From Dickeya dianthicola NCPPB 453 (GTDB lineage Bacteria; Pseudomonadota; Gammaproteobacteria; Enterobacterales; Enterobacteriaceae), in the NCBI RefSeq assembly GCF_000365305.1, contig NZ_CM001841.1, positions 2,706,323-2,770,322 on the forward strand: a stretch of DNA of 64,000 nucleotides, read 5' to 3'. Position 1 is the stretch's first letter, and every line of letters starts with the position of its first letter. The notes below the pieces were generated by a model. The model had not been told where the DNA came from, did no database searches, and saw only the letters and a program-made list of their open reading frames with translations. Made by a program: the position numbers and the translations under genes. This document shows positions 26,330-35,408 of the stretch, one piece after another.

Positions 26330-26414
26330 AATCAGCCTGACGTTCTAATCAGCCTGACGTTCTAATCAACCTGACGTTCTAATCAACCTGACGTTCCAAT
26401 CAGCCTGACGCTCA
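26330..26414. repeat. 17-bp tandem repeat x5 between thiK and nagZ
   Basis: Five units (26330-26346, 26347-26363, 26364-26380, 26381-26397, 26398-26414) have consensus aatcagcctgacgttct with zero to four changes each, and a sixth degenerate unit follows. They lie within the lpoB-thiK-nagZ-ycfP gene run, 43 bp before the nagZ start. Confidence 0.9.
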
Positions 26415-26481
26415 AATCGGCCTGATGACATCGGCATAATAACCAACGGCCCGGGCAACCACCGGCGGCGGCAGGAAAGGC

Positions 26482-27345
26482 TCAACCGCGCCATCCCACG
26501 GACCGCCGCCATGCGTCAGCCGTCTGTCGGTAAGTCGCCTCACCGGTCTGTCGCCAGCGGACTTCGAACCACATCGGCACCAGATAATCCACCCAATATT
26601 GCCAGCGCGCCGCCTGCCGCCGCAATGATGCCAGGCGCAGGCCGCGCCAGTGCTGGCAATACGCCTGCAAAAAGTCCTGCTGATGCGCGTCATCCAGCTC
26701 GCAGGCCCGGAACAGCAACGCCAGCTCCAGCCCGATATCGCCGTCCGCCGCGTACTCCCAGTCAATCAATCGCCAGCTGGCCTCGGTACGCAGCAGGTTA
26801 CCGGGATGCACATCCAGATGCAGCGGTGCGATCAGCAACGGCGTCGGCAACGGCTTATCCACCACCTGCTGATAGGCGCGCCTCAGACGCGGCGAGCGCC
26901 GGGCCGGGTCCATATGCTGCCAGTGCTGCGCCATCAGGCGTTTCAACGCCAGCGGATAGCCATAACGCGGTTGATGATGCAGACGCGCCAGCGTCGCCGC
27001 CAGTTGTCCTTCCGCCAGCGACTGCGCAAATTGGCGCGCATCGGCCGGTTCGCCCGTCAGCCACTCCACCAGCAACCAGCCATCGCGCCAGCACACCGGA
27101 TGCGGCGCCAGCGACTGCCCGGCCAACTGCCGCAACACGTGAAATTCACGCTGTCGTGAGGTGCCGAGCTGGCGTCCCTGCGGCGTTTCGCCGCGCGCCA
27201 GCCACAACCCGACCGGAGAATGAACGCGCCAGCTCTGGTGGCTGAGGCCGTTGACCGGCTGTAAATAAAAACCGGCGGTCGCTACCGCCGGCAGAACCTG
27301 CTGCAACAGCGCGTTCAGCGCCTCACTGCTGGCGAACCGTACCAT
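26482..27345 (-). CDS. thiK: Thiamine kinase ThiK
   Basis: The 287-residue protein has the aminoglycoside-phosphotransferase/choline-kinase fold and phosphorylates thiamine in salvage. The catalytic loop reads LHLDVHPGNLL (Brenner motif, about residues 174-184) and the metal-binding Asp is in RLIDWEYAADGD. The gene order lpoB-thiK-nagZ is that of E. coli. The ATG overlaps the lpoB 3' end by 23 bp. The sequence is more GC-rich and less conserved than its neighbours, as is usual for this gene. Confidence 0.9.
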   Translation of the reverse strand: MVRFASSEALNALLQQVLPAVATAGFYLQPVNGLSHQSWRVHSPVGLWLARGETPQGRQLGTSRQREFHVLRQLAGQSLAPHPVCWRDGWLLVEWLTGEPADARQFAQSLAEGQLAATLARLHHQPRYGYPLALKRLMAQHWQHMDPARRSPRLRRAYQQVVDKPLPTPLLIAPLHLDVHPGNLLRTEASWRLIDWEYAADGDIGLELALLFRACELDDAHQQDFLQAYCQHWRGLRLASLRRQAARWQYWVDYLVPMWFEVRWRQTGEATYRQTADAWRRSVGWRG

Positions 27346-27916
27346 TGCCGGACCAGGCTATCTCGCCGGTTTGCACCAGCATCAGTTGCATCGACAGCTC
27401 CGGCGATTTCACGTCCCCGCTGGCGTCGGCATACAGCACGTACTGCGCGCCGACATAGCGGGCCAGTCCCACCGCTTTGCTGCGCGATTCCAAACTATCC
27501 TCTTCGGACAATCCCAGCGACTGCCGGGCAACGCCCAGTTGTTCGCGCGACACCATCGTAAACTGCCCGGACGAGGCCAGCGCGTTGTACAACGCCGTGG
27601 TCGCCTGCGCGGTCTGCAGCGAGCCGTTAGTGTTATTTTTAAGCTTGTTCAGCAGCAGAATGCTGCCCTTGGCGATGCCGTCGGTTTTCACCATCTGGCC
27701 CACCAGCGGCGTCACCGCGGACGACCAGTCCAGCACCGGCACCTGAATCTTCGGCGGCGTCGGCAATGGCTGACTTTCTGACGGCGGCAACACCGGTTTC
27801 GCCGGTGTGGATGGGACGGCGGGTTCGATGGTGGCCGGTTGTTCCGTTTGCGGCGCACGGCTGCTACAGCCGGCAATCACCAGCGCCATCAGCACGATGC
27901 CAAGATATTTTTTCAT
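27323..27916 (-). CDS. lpoB: Penicillin-binding protein activator LpoB
   Basis: LpoB is an outer-membrane lipoprotein that reaches through the periplasm to activate PBP1B. The lipobox is VIAGC, with a mature Cys at about residue 16. A Pro-rich flexible linker follows (about 25-60), then the globular domain with KGSILLLNKLKNNTNGSLQ. The Met at 27916 was chosen because it is followed at once by the signal sequence MKKYLGIVLMALVIAG; a Met at 27934 is also open. Length is 197 residues (E. coli 213). Confidence 0.94.
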   Translation of the reverse strand: MKKYLGIVLMALVIAGCSSRAPQTEQPATIEPAVPSTPAKPVLPPSESQPLPTPPKIQVPVLDWSSAVTPLVGQMVKTDGIAKGSILLLNKLKNNTNGSLQTAQATTALYNALASSGQFTMVSREQLGVARQSLGLSEEDSLESRSKAVGLARYVGAQYVLYADASGDVKSPELSMQLMLVQTGEIAWSGNGTVRQQ

Positions 27917-27937
27917 GTCTGTCCTCTCAATCACGCA

Positions 27938-28321
27938 TCAGAGAAAAAGATAAAGCCGCACCTGACTGGCTGCCGGGTTGGCGTGCGTGGCCACAAGGGA
28001 GATATCCGTATGGGCAGGGATCACCGCCGTCCGGCCGGCATCCAACGGCGGCACTTCCAGCCCCTGTTGATCATACCAGTAAAAACGGTAGCGCAGCGTC
28101 ACCGGCTGTTCCGACGTATTGCTGATACGGGCCGACGCCTGCTGACCTGCGTCGCCACGCGACAACGACGGACGAGAAGCGCTAATGCCGGCCGCCATCA
28201 CCGAGGCGCCCAGCACCAACGTCTGTTTGGAATTAATGGTCAGACTGGCCGTCTTGCTGCATCCGACAAGCGACATACCCAGCAGCAGAACGGCCAATGC
28301 ACCTGATGAAAATACGCGCAT
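27938..28321 (-). CDS. ycfL: YcfL-family lipoprotein
   Basis: The 127-residue protein has a signal peptide ending in the lipobox SLVGC. Its DUF1425-type domain carries the segment PVTLRYRFYWYDQQGLEV. Its function is not established. It stands between hinT and lpoB exactly as in E. coli, with 7 bp to hinT and about 21 bp to lpoB, so it is part of the same operon. Confidence 0.9.
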   Translation of the reverse strand: MRVFSSGALAVLLLGMSLVGCSKTASLTINSKQTLVLGASVMAAGISASRPSLSRGDAGQQASARISNTSEQPVTLRYRFYWYDQQGLEVPPLDAGRTAVIPAHTDISLVATHANPAASQVRLYLFL

Positions 28322-28328
28322 AACCGCA

Positions 28329-28679
28329 TCAACCGGCCAGCAACGGCCCCAGTGGGCGACCGCCCAGCAGATGCATATGGATGTGATACACCTCCTGACC
28401 GCCGTGGCGATTGCAATTGATGATCAGACGGTAGCCGTCATCCGCGATCCCTTCCTGACGGGCAATGCTGCCCGCGACGGTGATCATGCGGCCGAGCGCC
28501 GCTTCATGCTCCGGCGCAGTATCATTCACGGTGGGAATCAGCACGTTCGGCACAATCAAAATATGGGTGGGAGTACGTGGCGCGATGTCGCGAAAGGCCG
28601 TCACCAGTTCATCCTGATACACGATATCGGCGGGGATTTCCCGACGAATGATTTTACTGAAAATGGTTTCTTCAGCCAT
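28329..28679 (-). CDS. hinT: Purine nucleoside phosphoramidase HinT
   Basis: HinT (116 residues) is a histidine-triad hydrolase that cleaves AMP-lysine and related phosphoramidates. The HIT motif is [11 protein letters not shown], and the conserved N-terminal [19 protein letters not shown] is present. It is the first gene of the hinT-ycfL-lpoB-thiK-nagZ-ycfP run. Confidence 0.96.
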   Translation of the reverse strand: MAEETIFSKIIRREIPADIVYQDELVTAFRDIAPRTPTHILIVPNVLIPTVNDTAPEHEAALGRMITVAGSIARQEGIADDGYRLIINCNRHGGQEVYHIHMHLLGGRPLGPLLAG

Positions 28680-28792
28680 AACACAGTTCCTTTAAAAACG
28701 AGCGCTGTTCAGCGATGCGGCTTGCAGTATGAGTGATAAATCCAATACTTTTCAACTCTCTTTGTCGATGTTCACTACGTGTGGCGCCAGCG

Positions 28793-29854
28793 TTACGCCG
28801 TGAAGAATGCCGCCGGCATGCCCAGAGAACACCCGGCGTCGGTAATGTTCCGCCACTCGCCGTCGGAAAGGACGATGCCTTCCGCCTGACGCTGCCGGAG
28901 AGCCTGACGTTCCGGTTCGCCGGCAATCAGAATCGGTTCGGCCGGGTCCGGCGAGCGCGAAGTGCGGACATACGCCAGCATGGCATCGTACTCCTGTTTC
29001 AGCCACGCCATCCCCACCAATTTAGACGGATCGATAACGATGGTGGTCATGTTGTTGACGATGGCGCCTTCGCGCGGATTACCCGGATGGATGGTGCCGC
29101 CGCCGGACAACATACCCGCCAGCAGTTCCGCCGCCAGAATCAAGCCGCCGCCTTTGTGACGCGCAATCGGCAGCAACGCACCGGTCTGCTCGCCTTCCCA
29201 CATCACCCGCGGATCGGCGCTCGGGCGTCCGTCGCTGTCCAGCATCACCGGCTCATCAAAGGTTTTCCCCGCCAGCCAGGCCACGCGCGTTTTACCCAGC
29301 GCCACCATGCTGGTGGCGAAATCCAGAATAAAATCAGGATTGTCGTCACTGCCCGGAAAGGCAATACAGATAGGGTTGGTGCCGAAACGCGCCTCGCTGC
29401 CGCCAAACGGCGCCACCAGCGGCGCAATATCGCTGACATTAACGAAGTGAATCGAAATCAGGCCGGCCTGCGCCGCCATTTCGCCGTAGGTGCCAATACG
29501 GCCCAGATGACAGGTTGACGCCAGCGTCATCAGGCAGATGCCGGTGGTTTTCACCCGCGCAATCGCCGCCAGCATCGCTTCGCGCCCGGTGCGCTGCCCG
29601 AACCCGCGATCGCCGGAAAACTGCAGCACCGCGCCGCCATCCTGCAACAGGCGGGCCGGGGTATTGGGATGCATAATGCCCTGCGCGATGAAGCGGACGT
29701 ACTCCGGCAACATGCCGACCCCGTGACTGTCGTGCCCCTTGAGATTCGCGCCGACCAGATGAAGCGCCACGCACTCGGCTTCGTCGTGGTCGCACCCGGT
29801 GTTACGCAACAGTTCATAGGCTATCTGCGTTAAACGCTCAGCTGAAATCCGCAT
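28793..29854 (-). CDS. Malate/L-lactate (Ldh2)-family hydroxycarboxylate dehydrogenase, HcxB-like
   Basis: The 353-residue protein belongs to the NAD(P)-dependent Ldh2/YlbC fold, distinct from classical malate dehydrogenases. It is closest to E. coli HcxB (YbiC). Diagnostic segments are ANLKGHDSHGVGMLPEYVR near residue 40 (catalytic His), GSEARFGTNPICIAFPG and LDFATSMVALGKTRVAW. An AGAGGGAACAG ribosome-binding site precedes the ATG. It occupies the place between ptsG and hinT where E. coli carries fhuE. Substrate (malate, phenyllactate or another 2-hydroxyacid) cannot be fixed from the sequence. Confidence 0.9.
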   Translation of the reverse strand: MRISAERLTQIAYELLRNTGCDHDEAECVALHLVGANLKGHDSHGVGMLPEYVRFIAQGIMHPNTPARLLQDGGAVLQFSGDRGFGQRTGREAMLAAIARVKTTGICLMTLASTCHLGRIGTYGEMAAQAGLISIHFVNVSDIAPLVAPFGGSEARFGTNPICIAFPGSDDNPDFILDFATSMVALGKTRVAWLAGKTFDEPVMLDSDGRPSADPRVMWEGEQTGALLPIARHKGGGLILAAELLAGMLSGGGTIHPGNPREGAIVNNMTTIVIDPSKLVGMAWLKQEYDAMLAYVRTSRSPDPAEPILIAGEPERQALRQRQAEGIVLSDGEWRNITDAGCSLGMPAAFFTA

Positions 29855-30039
29855 ACTGTTCCCTCTGGAAAAATGATGTTGTGGTACGCCGCTGATGGAC
29901 GATGTTGTTATGGGCAGAGCGACGTTGGTTATCCACTGTCGTGACTGACAACGGGCCTATCACGCACGGCAGCGTCAGTTATCCTACTGCCGAACTTCCT
30001 GCGAGGGGAAATGATTCTGTCCTGCCGGGTGGCAGTTTT

Positions 30040-30096
30040 AGAATGTAAAAAACGGGAGGTAAAAAAGCAGAATGCAAAAAACAGAATGTAAAAAAG
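30040..30096. repeat. 14-15 bp tandem repeat between hcxB-like gene and ptsG
   Basis: Units agaatg(t/c)aaaaaa(c/g) lie at 30040-30053, 30069-30082 and 30083-30096, with a diverged 15-bp unit between the first two. They border the ptsG terminator. Confidence 0.7.
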
Positions 30097-30113
30097 GGGC
30101 CGTAGCCCCTTTT
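30092..30113 (-). terminator. ptsG intrinsic terminator
   Basis: A 9-bp perfect stem (aaaaggggc / gccccttttt-type) with loop cgta lies 38 bp after the ptsG stop. On the minus strand it is followed by a T-run. The near-symmetric A/T flanks could also work for the other strand. Confidence 0.8.
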
Positions 30114-30133
30114 CGTCAACTCCCCGTAATCCG

Positions 30134-30169
30134 TCAGTGGTTACGGATATTTCAGTGATTACGGATGTA
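30134..30169. repeat. 18-bp tandem duplication of the ptsG 3' end including the stop codon
   Basis: Units at 30134-30151 and 30152-30169 agree at 15 of 18 positions. The unit is six codons long, so on the minus strand the frame reads Y-I-R-N-H-stop followed by N-I-R-N-H-stop. The last codons and the stop of ptsG are thus repeated in frame just after the gene. Confidence 0.85.
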
Positions 30170-31585
30170 ATCGTCCATATCGGTTTTCAGGTTATCGGAC
30201 TTGGTGCCGAAGATCGCCTGCACGCCGGAACCGGCTACCACCACACCCGCCGCGCCCAGCTTCTTCAGCTCGGCCTGGTCAACTTTGGACACATCACCCA
30301 CGCTGACGCGCAGACGAGTGATGCAAGCATCCAGGTTGGTGATGTTTTCTTTACCGCCGAACGCGGACACCAGCGACGCCGCCATTTCAGAGCTGCCCTG
30401 AGCGGACTGCTCGGACACGGACTCTTCACGACCCGGCGTTTTCAGATCCAACTTGGCGATCAGCACGCGGAACACGGTGTAGTAAACCGCGGCATAGCAC
30501 AGACCGACTATTGGGAACAGCCACAGCTTGCTGCCGTTGCCGCTCAGCACAACGAAATCGATCAGACCGTGGGAGAAGCTGGTGCCGTCACGCATGCCGA
30601 GAAGGATACAGATCGGGAACGCCAGACCGGCCAGCACCGCGTGGATGACATACAGAATCGGCGCCACGAAGATGAAGGAAAATTCGATAGGTTCGGTAAT
30701 ACCGGTCAGGAATGCGGTCAGCGCAGCGGAGATCATGATGCCGCCCACTTTGGCGCGGTTTTCCGGTTTAGCCGAATGCCAGATAGCGAGCGCGGCGGCC
30801 GGCAGACCATACATCTTGAACAGGAAACCACCGGACAGTTTGCCTGCCGTCGGGTCGCCCGCCATATAGCGCGGAATATCGCCGTGGAACACCTGGCCCG
30901 CGGCGTTGGTGAACTCGCCTACCTGCATCTGGAACGGCACGTTCCAGATATGGTGCAGACCGAACGGCACCAGACTACGTTCAACAATGCCATAGATACC
31001 GAATGCCAGCACCGGATTCTGGTAAGCGGCCCAGCGAGAGAAAGCCTGAATCGCGCTGCCCACCGGCGGCCAAATGAATGACAGCGCCACACCGGTGATG
31101 ATGGCGGCCAGACCGGAGATGATCGGCACAAAACGCTTACCGGCAAAGAAGCCCAGGTATTCCGGCAACCGGATACGGTAAAAGCGGTTGAACATGTAGG
31201 CGGCAATCGCACCGGCGATAATCCCCCCCAGCACGCCGGTGTCGGCCATGTGGTTGGCAGCAATATCCGCCGGCGACATATGCAGCACCAGCGGCGCGAC
31301 CACCGCCATAGTTTTCACCATAATGCCGTAAGCGACCACCGCAGCCAACGCGGACACGCCGTCATTATTGGTGAAGCCCAGCGCCACGCCGATAGCAAAA
31401 ATCAGCGGCATGTTGGCAAAAACCGAATCGCCCGCCTGCGCCATTACGCTGGAAACCACCGCTGGCAGCCAGCTAAAGTTGGCCGACCCGACGCCCAGCA
31501 GAATACCGGCGATAGGCAGCACGGACACTGGCAGCATCAGCGATTTACCTACTTTTTGTAGGTTTGCAAATGCATTCTTGAACAT
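30152..31585 (-). CDS. ptsG: Glucose PTS enzyme IICB PtsG
   Basis: The glucose-specific permease of the phosphotransferase system has 477 residues, the same as E. coli. The N-terminal IIC domain (to about 390) has eight to ten membrane segments and imports glucose. The C-terminal IIB domain has the phosphorylated Cys in [11 protein letters not shown]. The ATG at 31585 begins MFKNAFANL as in E. coli; the open frame to 31654 is not used. The upstream region has conserved CRP/Mlc-type promoter elements and an SgrS-type target at the ribosome-binding site. An intrinsic terminator and a tandem duplication follow the gene. Confidence 0.97.
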   Translation of the reverse strand: MFKNAFANLQKVGKSLMLPVSVLPIAGILLGVGSANFSWLPAVVSSVMAQAGDSVFANMPLIFAIGVALGFTNNDGVSALAAVVAYGIMVKTMAVVAPLVLHMSPADIAANHMADTGVLGGIIAGAIAAYMFNRFYRIRLPEYLGFFAGKRFVPIISGLAAIITGVALSFIWPPVGSAIQAFSRWAAYQNPVLAFGIYGIVERSLVPFGLHHIWNVPFQMQVGEFTNAAGQVFHGDIPRYMAGDPTAGKLSGGFLFKMYGLPAAALAIWHSAKPENRAKVGGIMISAALTAFLTGITEPIEFSFIFVAPILYVIHAVLAGLAFPICILLGMRDGTSFSHGLIDFVVLSGNGSKLWLFPIVGLCYAAVYYTVFRVLIAKLDLKTPGREESVSEQSAQGSSEMAASLVSAFGGKENITNLDACITRLRVSVGDVSKVDQAELKKLGAAGVVVAGSGVQAIFGTKSDNLKTDMDDYIRNH

Positions 31586-31605
31586 AATAGAGAGTGCTCC
31601 TGAGT
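31586..31605 (-). promoter_or_regulatory. Conserved SgrS-type small-RNA target over the ptsG ribosome-binding site
   Basis: The 20 bases before the ptsG start read ACTCAGGAGCACTCTCTATT on the minus strand. From memory they differ from E. coli ptsG at one position. In E. coli this is where SgrS pairs to stop translation during glucose-phosphate stress. The sequence also includes the Shine-Dalgarno AGGAG, so ribosome binding explains part of the conservation. Confidence 0.6.
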
Positions 31606-31690
31606 AATATAGTGCTTCTACTTCTGACAGTTCGCCTGAAGGTGGGGAGGTCATCCTTCACGCGGTCGGGATGTGATAGGCATCCTCACT

Positions 31691-31715
31691 AATTTTTACG
31701 CAGAGTAAAATAAAT
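31691..31715 (-). promoter_or_regulatory. ptsG promoter -10 region with Mlc-type operator
   Basis: On the minus strand TTATTTTACTCTGCGTAAAA closely resembles the E. coli ptsG P1 region, where TACTCT is the -10 and the surrounding imperfect palindrome binds the repressor Mlc. The start of transcription would lie about 100 bp before the ptsG ATG. Confidence 0.55.
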
Positions 31716-31728
31716 GTTGCGTCAAATG

Positions 31729-31744
31729 TTTGATAGCAGTCACG
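31729..31744 (-). promoter_or_regulatory. Candidate CRP site of ptsG
   Basis: The minus-strand 16-mer CGTGACTGCTATCAAA matches TGTGA-N6-TCACA at eight of ten positions. It lies just upstream of the predicted -10 at the position of the E. coli ptsG CRP site. Confidence 0.55.
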
Positions 31745-31904
31745 TTTCAACTCATGGAAAACCCACGTTACTATCAGAAGTCTTATAGTTTGTGATCTAA
31801 CGCTAAAAATTTCCCCCGCCTCGGTACAACGCAAGCTGCAAATGGCAGGGATTATCAGCGATTAATTACGAAGCCAAAAAAAACTCGCGTATTCTCAACC
31901 AGTA

Positions 31905-32699
31905 TCAGGCCACGGTCAACCGCGCCGCATCAATGTGGAATAGCCGAGCAAAATTTTCGGTGGTGGTGGATGCCAGTTGTTCGAGACTGACATTCTTGAG
32001 TACAGCCAGATATTCAGCCACATCGCGCACGTAGGCGGGTTGATTTTCCTTGCCGCGGTAGGGAACCGGCGCCAGCCACGGGGAATCGGTTTCAATCAGC
32101 AACCGGTCCAGCGGCACGTAGCGCGCGACGTCGCGCAATGCGTCTGCATTACGGAAAGTCACGATCCCAGAAAAGGAAATATAGAACCCCAAATCCAGCA
32201 GTTTCTCCGCCGTTTCCCGATCTTCGGTAAAACAATGCAGCACACCGCTGCATTCGTCCGCTTTTTCCTCACGCAGGATGGTAAGCGTATCTTCACGGGC
32301 GGAGCGGGTATGCACAATCACCGGCTTATTCAGCGCCCGGCCAACGCGAATGTGCTCACGAAACGATGCCTGCTGCTGCGGGATGGTGTCTTGCTGATAA
32401 TAGTAATCCAGCCCGGTTTCCCCCAGCGCGACAACCGACGGTAACGCCGCCAGCGTACGCAGCTCGGCGAAATCATACGGCGCGTCCTGACTGAGCGGAT
32501 GTACGCCGCAGGAAAACGCCACATTGTCGCGCTCGCCGATCAGTTCGGCCATAGCACGGAATCCCGGCAAGGTGGTCGCCACCGCCAGAAAAAAGCCCAC
32601 CTCGCGCTCACGAGCCTTGTTCAATACGTCAGACACATCTTTGTGCAGCGACTGATAATCCAAACCATCAAGATGGCAGTGGGAATCAACTAACAACAT
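31905..32699 (-). CDS. tatD: TatD-family metal-dependent hydrolase
   Basis: The 264-residue protein is the orthologue of E. coli YcfH. It has the TIM-barrel metallohydrolase fold of TatD nucleases and starts MLLVDSHCHLDGLDYQSL, which holds the first metal-binding HxH. Other ligands are in LGETGLDYYY (Glu), VIVHTRSA (His), LHCFTED (His) and IETDSPWL (Asp). The ATG at 32699 corresponds to the E. coli start; a TTG at 32705 is also in frame. It follows holB by 19 bp and precedes ptsG, as in E. coli. Confidence 0.93.
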   Translation of the reverse strand: MLLVDSHCHLDGLDYQSLHKDVSDVLNKAREREVGFFLAVATTLPGFRAMAELIGERDNVAFSCGVHPLSQDAPYDFAELRTLAALPSVVALGETGLDYYYQQDTIPQQQASFREHIRVGRALNKPVIVHTRSAREDTLTILREEKADECSGVLHCFTEDRETAEKLLDLGFYISFSGIVTFRNADALRDVARYVPLDRLLIETDSPWLAPVPYRGKENQPAYVRDVAEYLAVLKNVSLEQLASTTTENFARLFHIDAARLTVA

Positions 32700-32718
32700 A
32701 ATCAAGGGTATCCGCTAT

Positions 32719-33729
32719 TCAGGAAAAAGACGACGACACCGGCAGCGTCGCAGATGACAACAGGCTCTCCCACGCCAGCAACAGTTCCGTCAATAACAAT
32801 TCGCGGTTAACGCCCGTCACCGACCGCAATTGGTGACGACAGTGCAGCCAGCGACGCAAGCCATGATGCAGGCGAGCGTCGCCAGGCTGTGACGCCAGTT
32901 GCGCCACCAGCGCCGCCTGATCCTGGTTGGTCCGCTGGTCGGCAGCCTGATAGCGCCATTTCAGGGCATCCAAAAACAGTGTGCTCACCCAGTGGAGGCG
33001 GCGATCGGCGTCATCATGATTGAGCACTGGCAACAGTGCCAGCGCATCACCAGATTGCAGGCTCTGCCCCAGTTGCTGGCAAACCGCCTGACGCGCCTTC
33101 CAGTTATCCGGCTGCAGCAATGCTTCAGCGGCCAGCGGCGCCCCCGCCGCCAGCCGCAACGCGGTCTGCAACGCCAGATCATCATAATGTCCGCGCCCGC
33201 GCAGCCATTGCATCCCTTGTGGCTCAGCCGGCACATCCAGGTGCAAATGCAGGCAGCGGCTGCGCATCGTCGCCAGCAACCGTCCCGGCTCGCGGCATCC
33301 CAGCAGGAAATAGGTTTGCGCCGGCGGCTCCTCCAGCGTTTTCAGCAGCGCGTTGGCCGCCGCTTCGGTCAGGCTTTCCGCCTGCGGCAGCCAGACCACC
33401 TTCGCGCCGCCCTGCCGCGAACGCTGGTACACCGGCTCCAGTACGCCTCGCACCGCGTCAACCCCCAGACTGTGCTTGCCTTTTTCCGGGCTGAGGGTAT
33501 GCCAGTCCGGATGGGTGCCGGCGCTCATCAGTCCACAGGAATGGCAACGCCCACAGCTCTTTGCGCCGTCCGGCTGCTGACACAGCAGCCAGCGGCTGAA
33601 GGCGTACACCAGCGAGGCGTCGCCCATGCCGTCGATGGCATGCAGCAACAGCGCATGATGACCGCGCTCCGCCTGATGCGACGCCAGCAACTGGCGGTAA
33701 GGCGCATTCAGCCAGGGATACCACTCCAT
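32719..33729 (-). CDS. holB: DNA polymerase III delta-prime subunit HolB
   Basis: Delta-prime (336 residues) is part of the clamp loader that places the beta clamp on DNA. It has the AAA+ fold but a modified P-loop, as known for this subunit. The zinc-binding cysteines are in CGRCHSCGLM (about residues 59-68). The SRC motif is in TMRSRCLHLHL. The gene lies 7 bp after tmk and 19 bp before tatD. Confidence 0.95.
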   Translation of the reverse strand: MEWYPWLNAPYRQLLASHQAERGHHALLLHAIDGMGDASLVYAFSRWLLCQQPDGAKSCGRCHSCGLMSAGTHPDWHTLSPEKGKHSLGVDAVRGVLEPVYQRSRQGGAKVVWLPQAESLTEAAANALLKTLEEPPAQTYFLLGCREPGRLLATMRSRCLHLHLDVPAEPQGMQWLRGRGHYDDLALQTALRLAAGAPLAAEALLQPDNWKARQAVCQQLGQSLQSGDALALLPVLNHDDADRRLHWVSTLFLDALKWRYQAADQRTNQDQAALVAQLASQPGDARLHHGLRRWLHCRHQLRSVTGVNRELLLTELLLAWESLLSSATLPVSSSFS

Positions 33730-33736
33730 CAGCCGC

Positions 33737-34381
33737 TCACTCCTCTCGCTCGCTCAATTGCCGCAACCAGTCAGACAACACCTGACGGATGTCGGCGTTG
33801 ACCTGCGCCAGCTCGCGAGACGCATCAATCGTCACGATAGCGGCATCGGCTGCCGCCAGTTGCTGGTAGCGGGCGCGGATACGTTCGAAAAACGCCAGCG
33901 ACTCCTGCTCAATGCGATCCAGCGCGCCGCGTTGGCGGGCACGCTTAAGCCCCTGCTCCGGCGGGATATCCAGATAAAGCGTTAAGTCAGGGTGAAAATC
34001 ACCCAGTACGGTATCCCGCAGCGAGGCCATCAATTGCGCATCGATACCCCGACCGCCGCCCTGATAGGCTTGGGAAGAGAGATCGTGCCGATCGCCCACC
34101 ACCCAGGCGCCGCGGGCCAGCGCCGGGCGAATCACGTTCTCCACCAGTTGTACGCGCGCCGCATACAGCATCAACAGTTCGGCCTTATCCGTCAGCTTTT
34201 CATCCGCCACGCCGTGCTTGATCAACTCACGTAGTTTTTCCGCCAGCGGCGTGCCGCCGGGTTCGCGGGTAAACACGATGTCATCAATGCCGAACGTTCG
34301 CAGCGTTTCCACCACCACCGCATGAGCGCTGGTCTTGCCCGCGCCTTCCAGGCCTTCAATTACGATAAATTTACTGTTCAT
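33737..34381 (-). CDS. tmk: Thymidylate kinase Tmk
   Basis: This 214-residue kinase phosphorylates dTMP to dTDP. The P-loop is [10 protein letters not shown], the DR motif is [18 protein letters not shown], and the LID region lies around [14 protein letters not shown], with basic residues in the LID as in type II kinases. The ATG overlaps the mltG 3' end by 11 bp, so the two are translationally coupled. Confidence 0.97.
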   Translation of the reverse strand: MNSKFIVIEGLEGAGKTSAHAVVVETLRTFGIDDIVFTREPGGTPLAEKLRELIKHGVADEKLTDKAELLMLYAARVQLVENVIRPALARGAWVVGDRHDLSSQAYQGGGRGIDAQLMASLRDTVLGDFHPDLTLYLDIPPEQGLKRARQRGALDRIEQESLAFFERIRARYQQLAAADAAIVTIDASRELAQVNADIRQVLSDWLRQLSEREE

Positions 34382-35402
34382 TCTTTTCCTTTCCGGCGGC
34401 GGCCTGCGCGGAACGATACGCCTGTACGGCGCGGTTATGATCGTTCAGGTTGGTGGTAAATTTGTGTCCACCCTTGCCGTCGGCCACAAAATAGAGATAG
34501 CCGGTTTTGGCCGGATGCGCGGCGGCATCAAGGGATGCCTTGCCCGGCATGGCAATCGGCGTGGGCGGCAACCCGCTGATGACGTAAGTATTGTACGGCG
34601 TGGGAGCCTCCAGCGCACTGCGGGTAATGGTGCCGTTATAGCTGTCTCCCATGCCATAGATAACCGTCGGGTCGGTCTGCAACCGCATACCGATGCGCAA
34701 GCGGTTGATAAACACCGACGCCACCAACGGCCGCTCTTCATTAATCGCGGTTTCTTTCTCAATCAACGATGCCATCACCAGCAGGTCGTCCGGGGTTTTA
34801 TAGGGTAAACCTTCATCCCGCCCCTGCCAGACGTCATTGAGCACTTTCGTCATCCGCTGATGCGCACGTTGCAGAATCGACTTATCGCTCATGCCCGCCG
34901 TGTGCAGATACGTATCCGGATAAAACCAGCCTTCGGGGTTAAGCTTGTCTTTCAACCCCATCGCCTCGGCGATTTCCTGCGGGGTTTTATCATCCAGCGT
35001 GTGCCTGAGATAAGGCGCCGACTTCAGCGTTTCCTGCCAGTCTTTCAGGCGCGAACCTTCCACAAACCGCAGCGAAAACTGCGCTTCTTTGCCGCTGGCC
35101 AGCAACGCCAGCATATCGCGCACCGTCATGTTGGGCGTCAACCGATAGGTTCCCGCCTTAAACACCGCCAGTTCCGGCTCCAGATGCAACAACCAGGGGA
35201 ACCAGCCGCTGGCGCCAATGATTTGTTGTTCTACCAGCAGCGCTTTTAGCGCTTCACGATTGGTGCCGGCAGGGAGAGTAAAAATGGTTTCCTGTTTGAT
35301 AGCCAACGGTGAATCGGCAAGGTGCTGTATCTGTTTCCAGCCCCACCAGGCACCGAGCGCCAGCAGAACAATAATCCCAAGACCCCGTTTTATTCTCTTC
35401 AT
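34371..35402 (-). CDS. mltG: Endolytic murein transglycosylase MltG
   Basis: MltG (343 residues) is an inner-membrane lytic transglycosylase thought to release new glycan strands and set their length. One N-terminal helix (about 7-22) anchors it. A LysM-like subdomain is followed by the YceG catalytic domain, with the active-site Glu in [13 protein letters not shown]. The final segment [11 protein letters not shown]...[10 protein letters not shown] is typical. It sits 6 bp after pabC and overlaps tmk, as in E. coli. Confidence 0.96.
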   Translation of the reverse strand: MKRIKRGLGIIVLLALGAWWGWKQIQHLADSPLAIKQETIFTLPAGTNREALKALLVEQQIIGASGWFPWLLHLEPELAVFKAGTYRLTPNMTVRDMLALLASGKEAQFSLRFVEGSRLKDWQETLKSAPYLRHTLDDKTPQEIAEAMGLKDKLNPEGWFYPDTYLHTAGMSDKSILQRAHQRMTKVLNDVWQGRDEGLPYKTPDDLLVMASLIEKETAINEERPLVASVFINRLRIGMRLQTDPTVIYGMGDSYNGTITRSALEAPTPYNTYVISGLPPTPIAMPGKASLDAAAHPAKTGYLYFVADGKGGHKFTTNLNDHNRAVQAYRSAQAAAGKEKNEQ

Positions 35403-35408
35403 AACACA

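Noticed and set aside
26412-26765. 117-codon leftward frame beyond the thiK stop
   Set aside because: It overlaps thiK in another frame and ends in the 17-bp repeats. A frameshifted thiK extension was considered, but the thiK length already fits the family.
30137-31081. 314-codon frame opposite ptsG
   Set aside because: Shadow of the ptsG codon pattern; composition rich in His, Gln and Arg without motifs.
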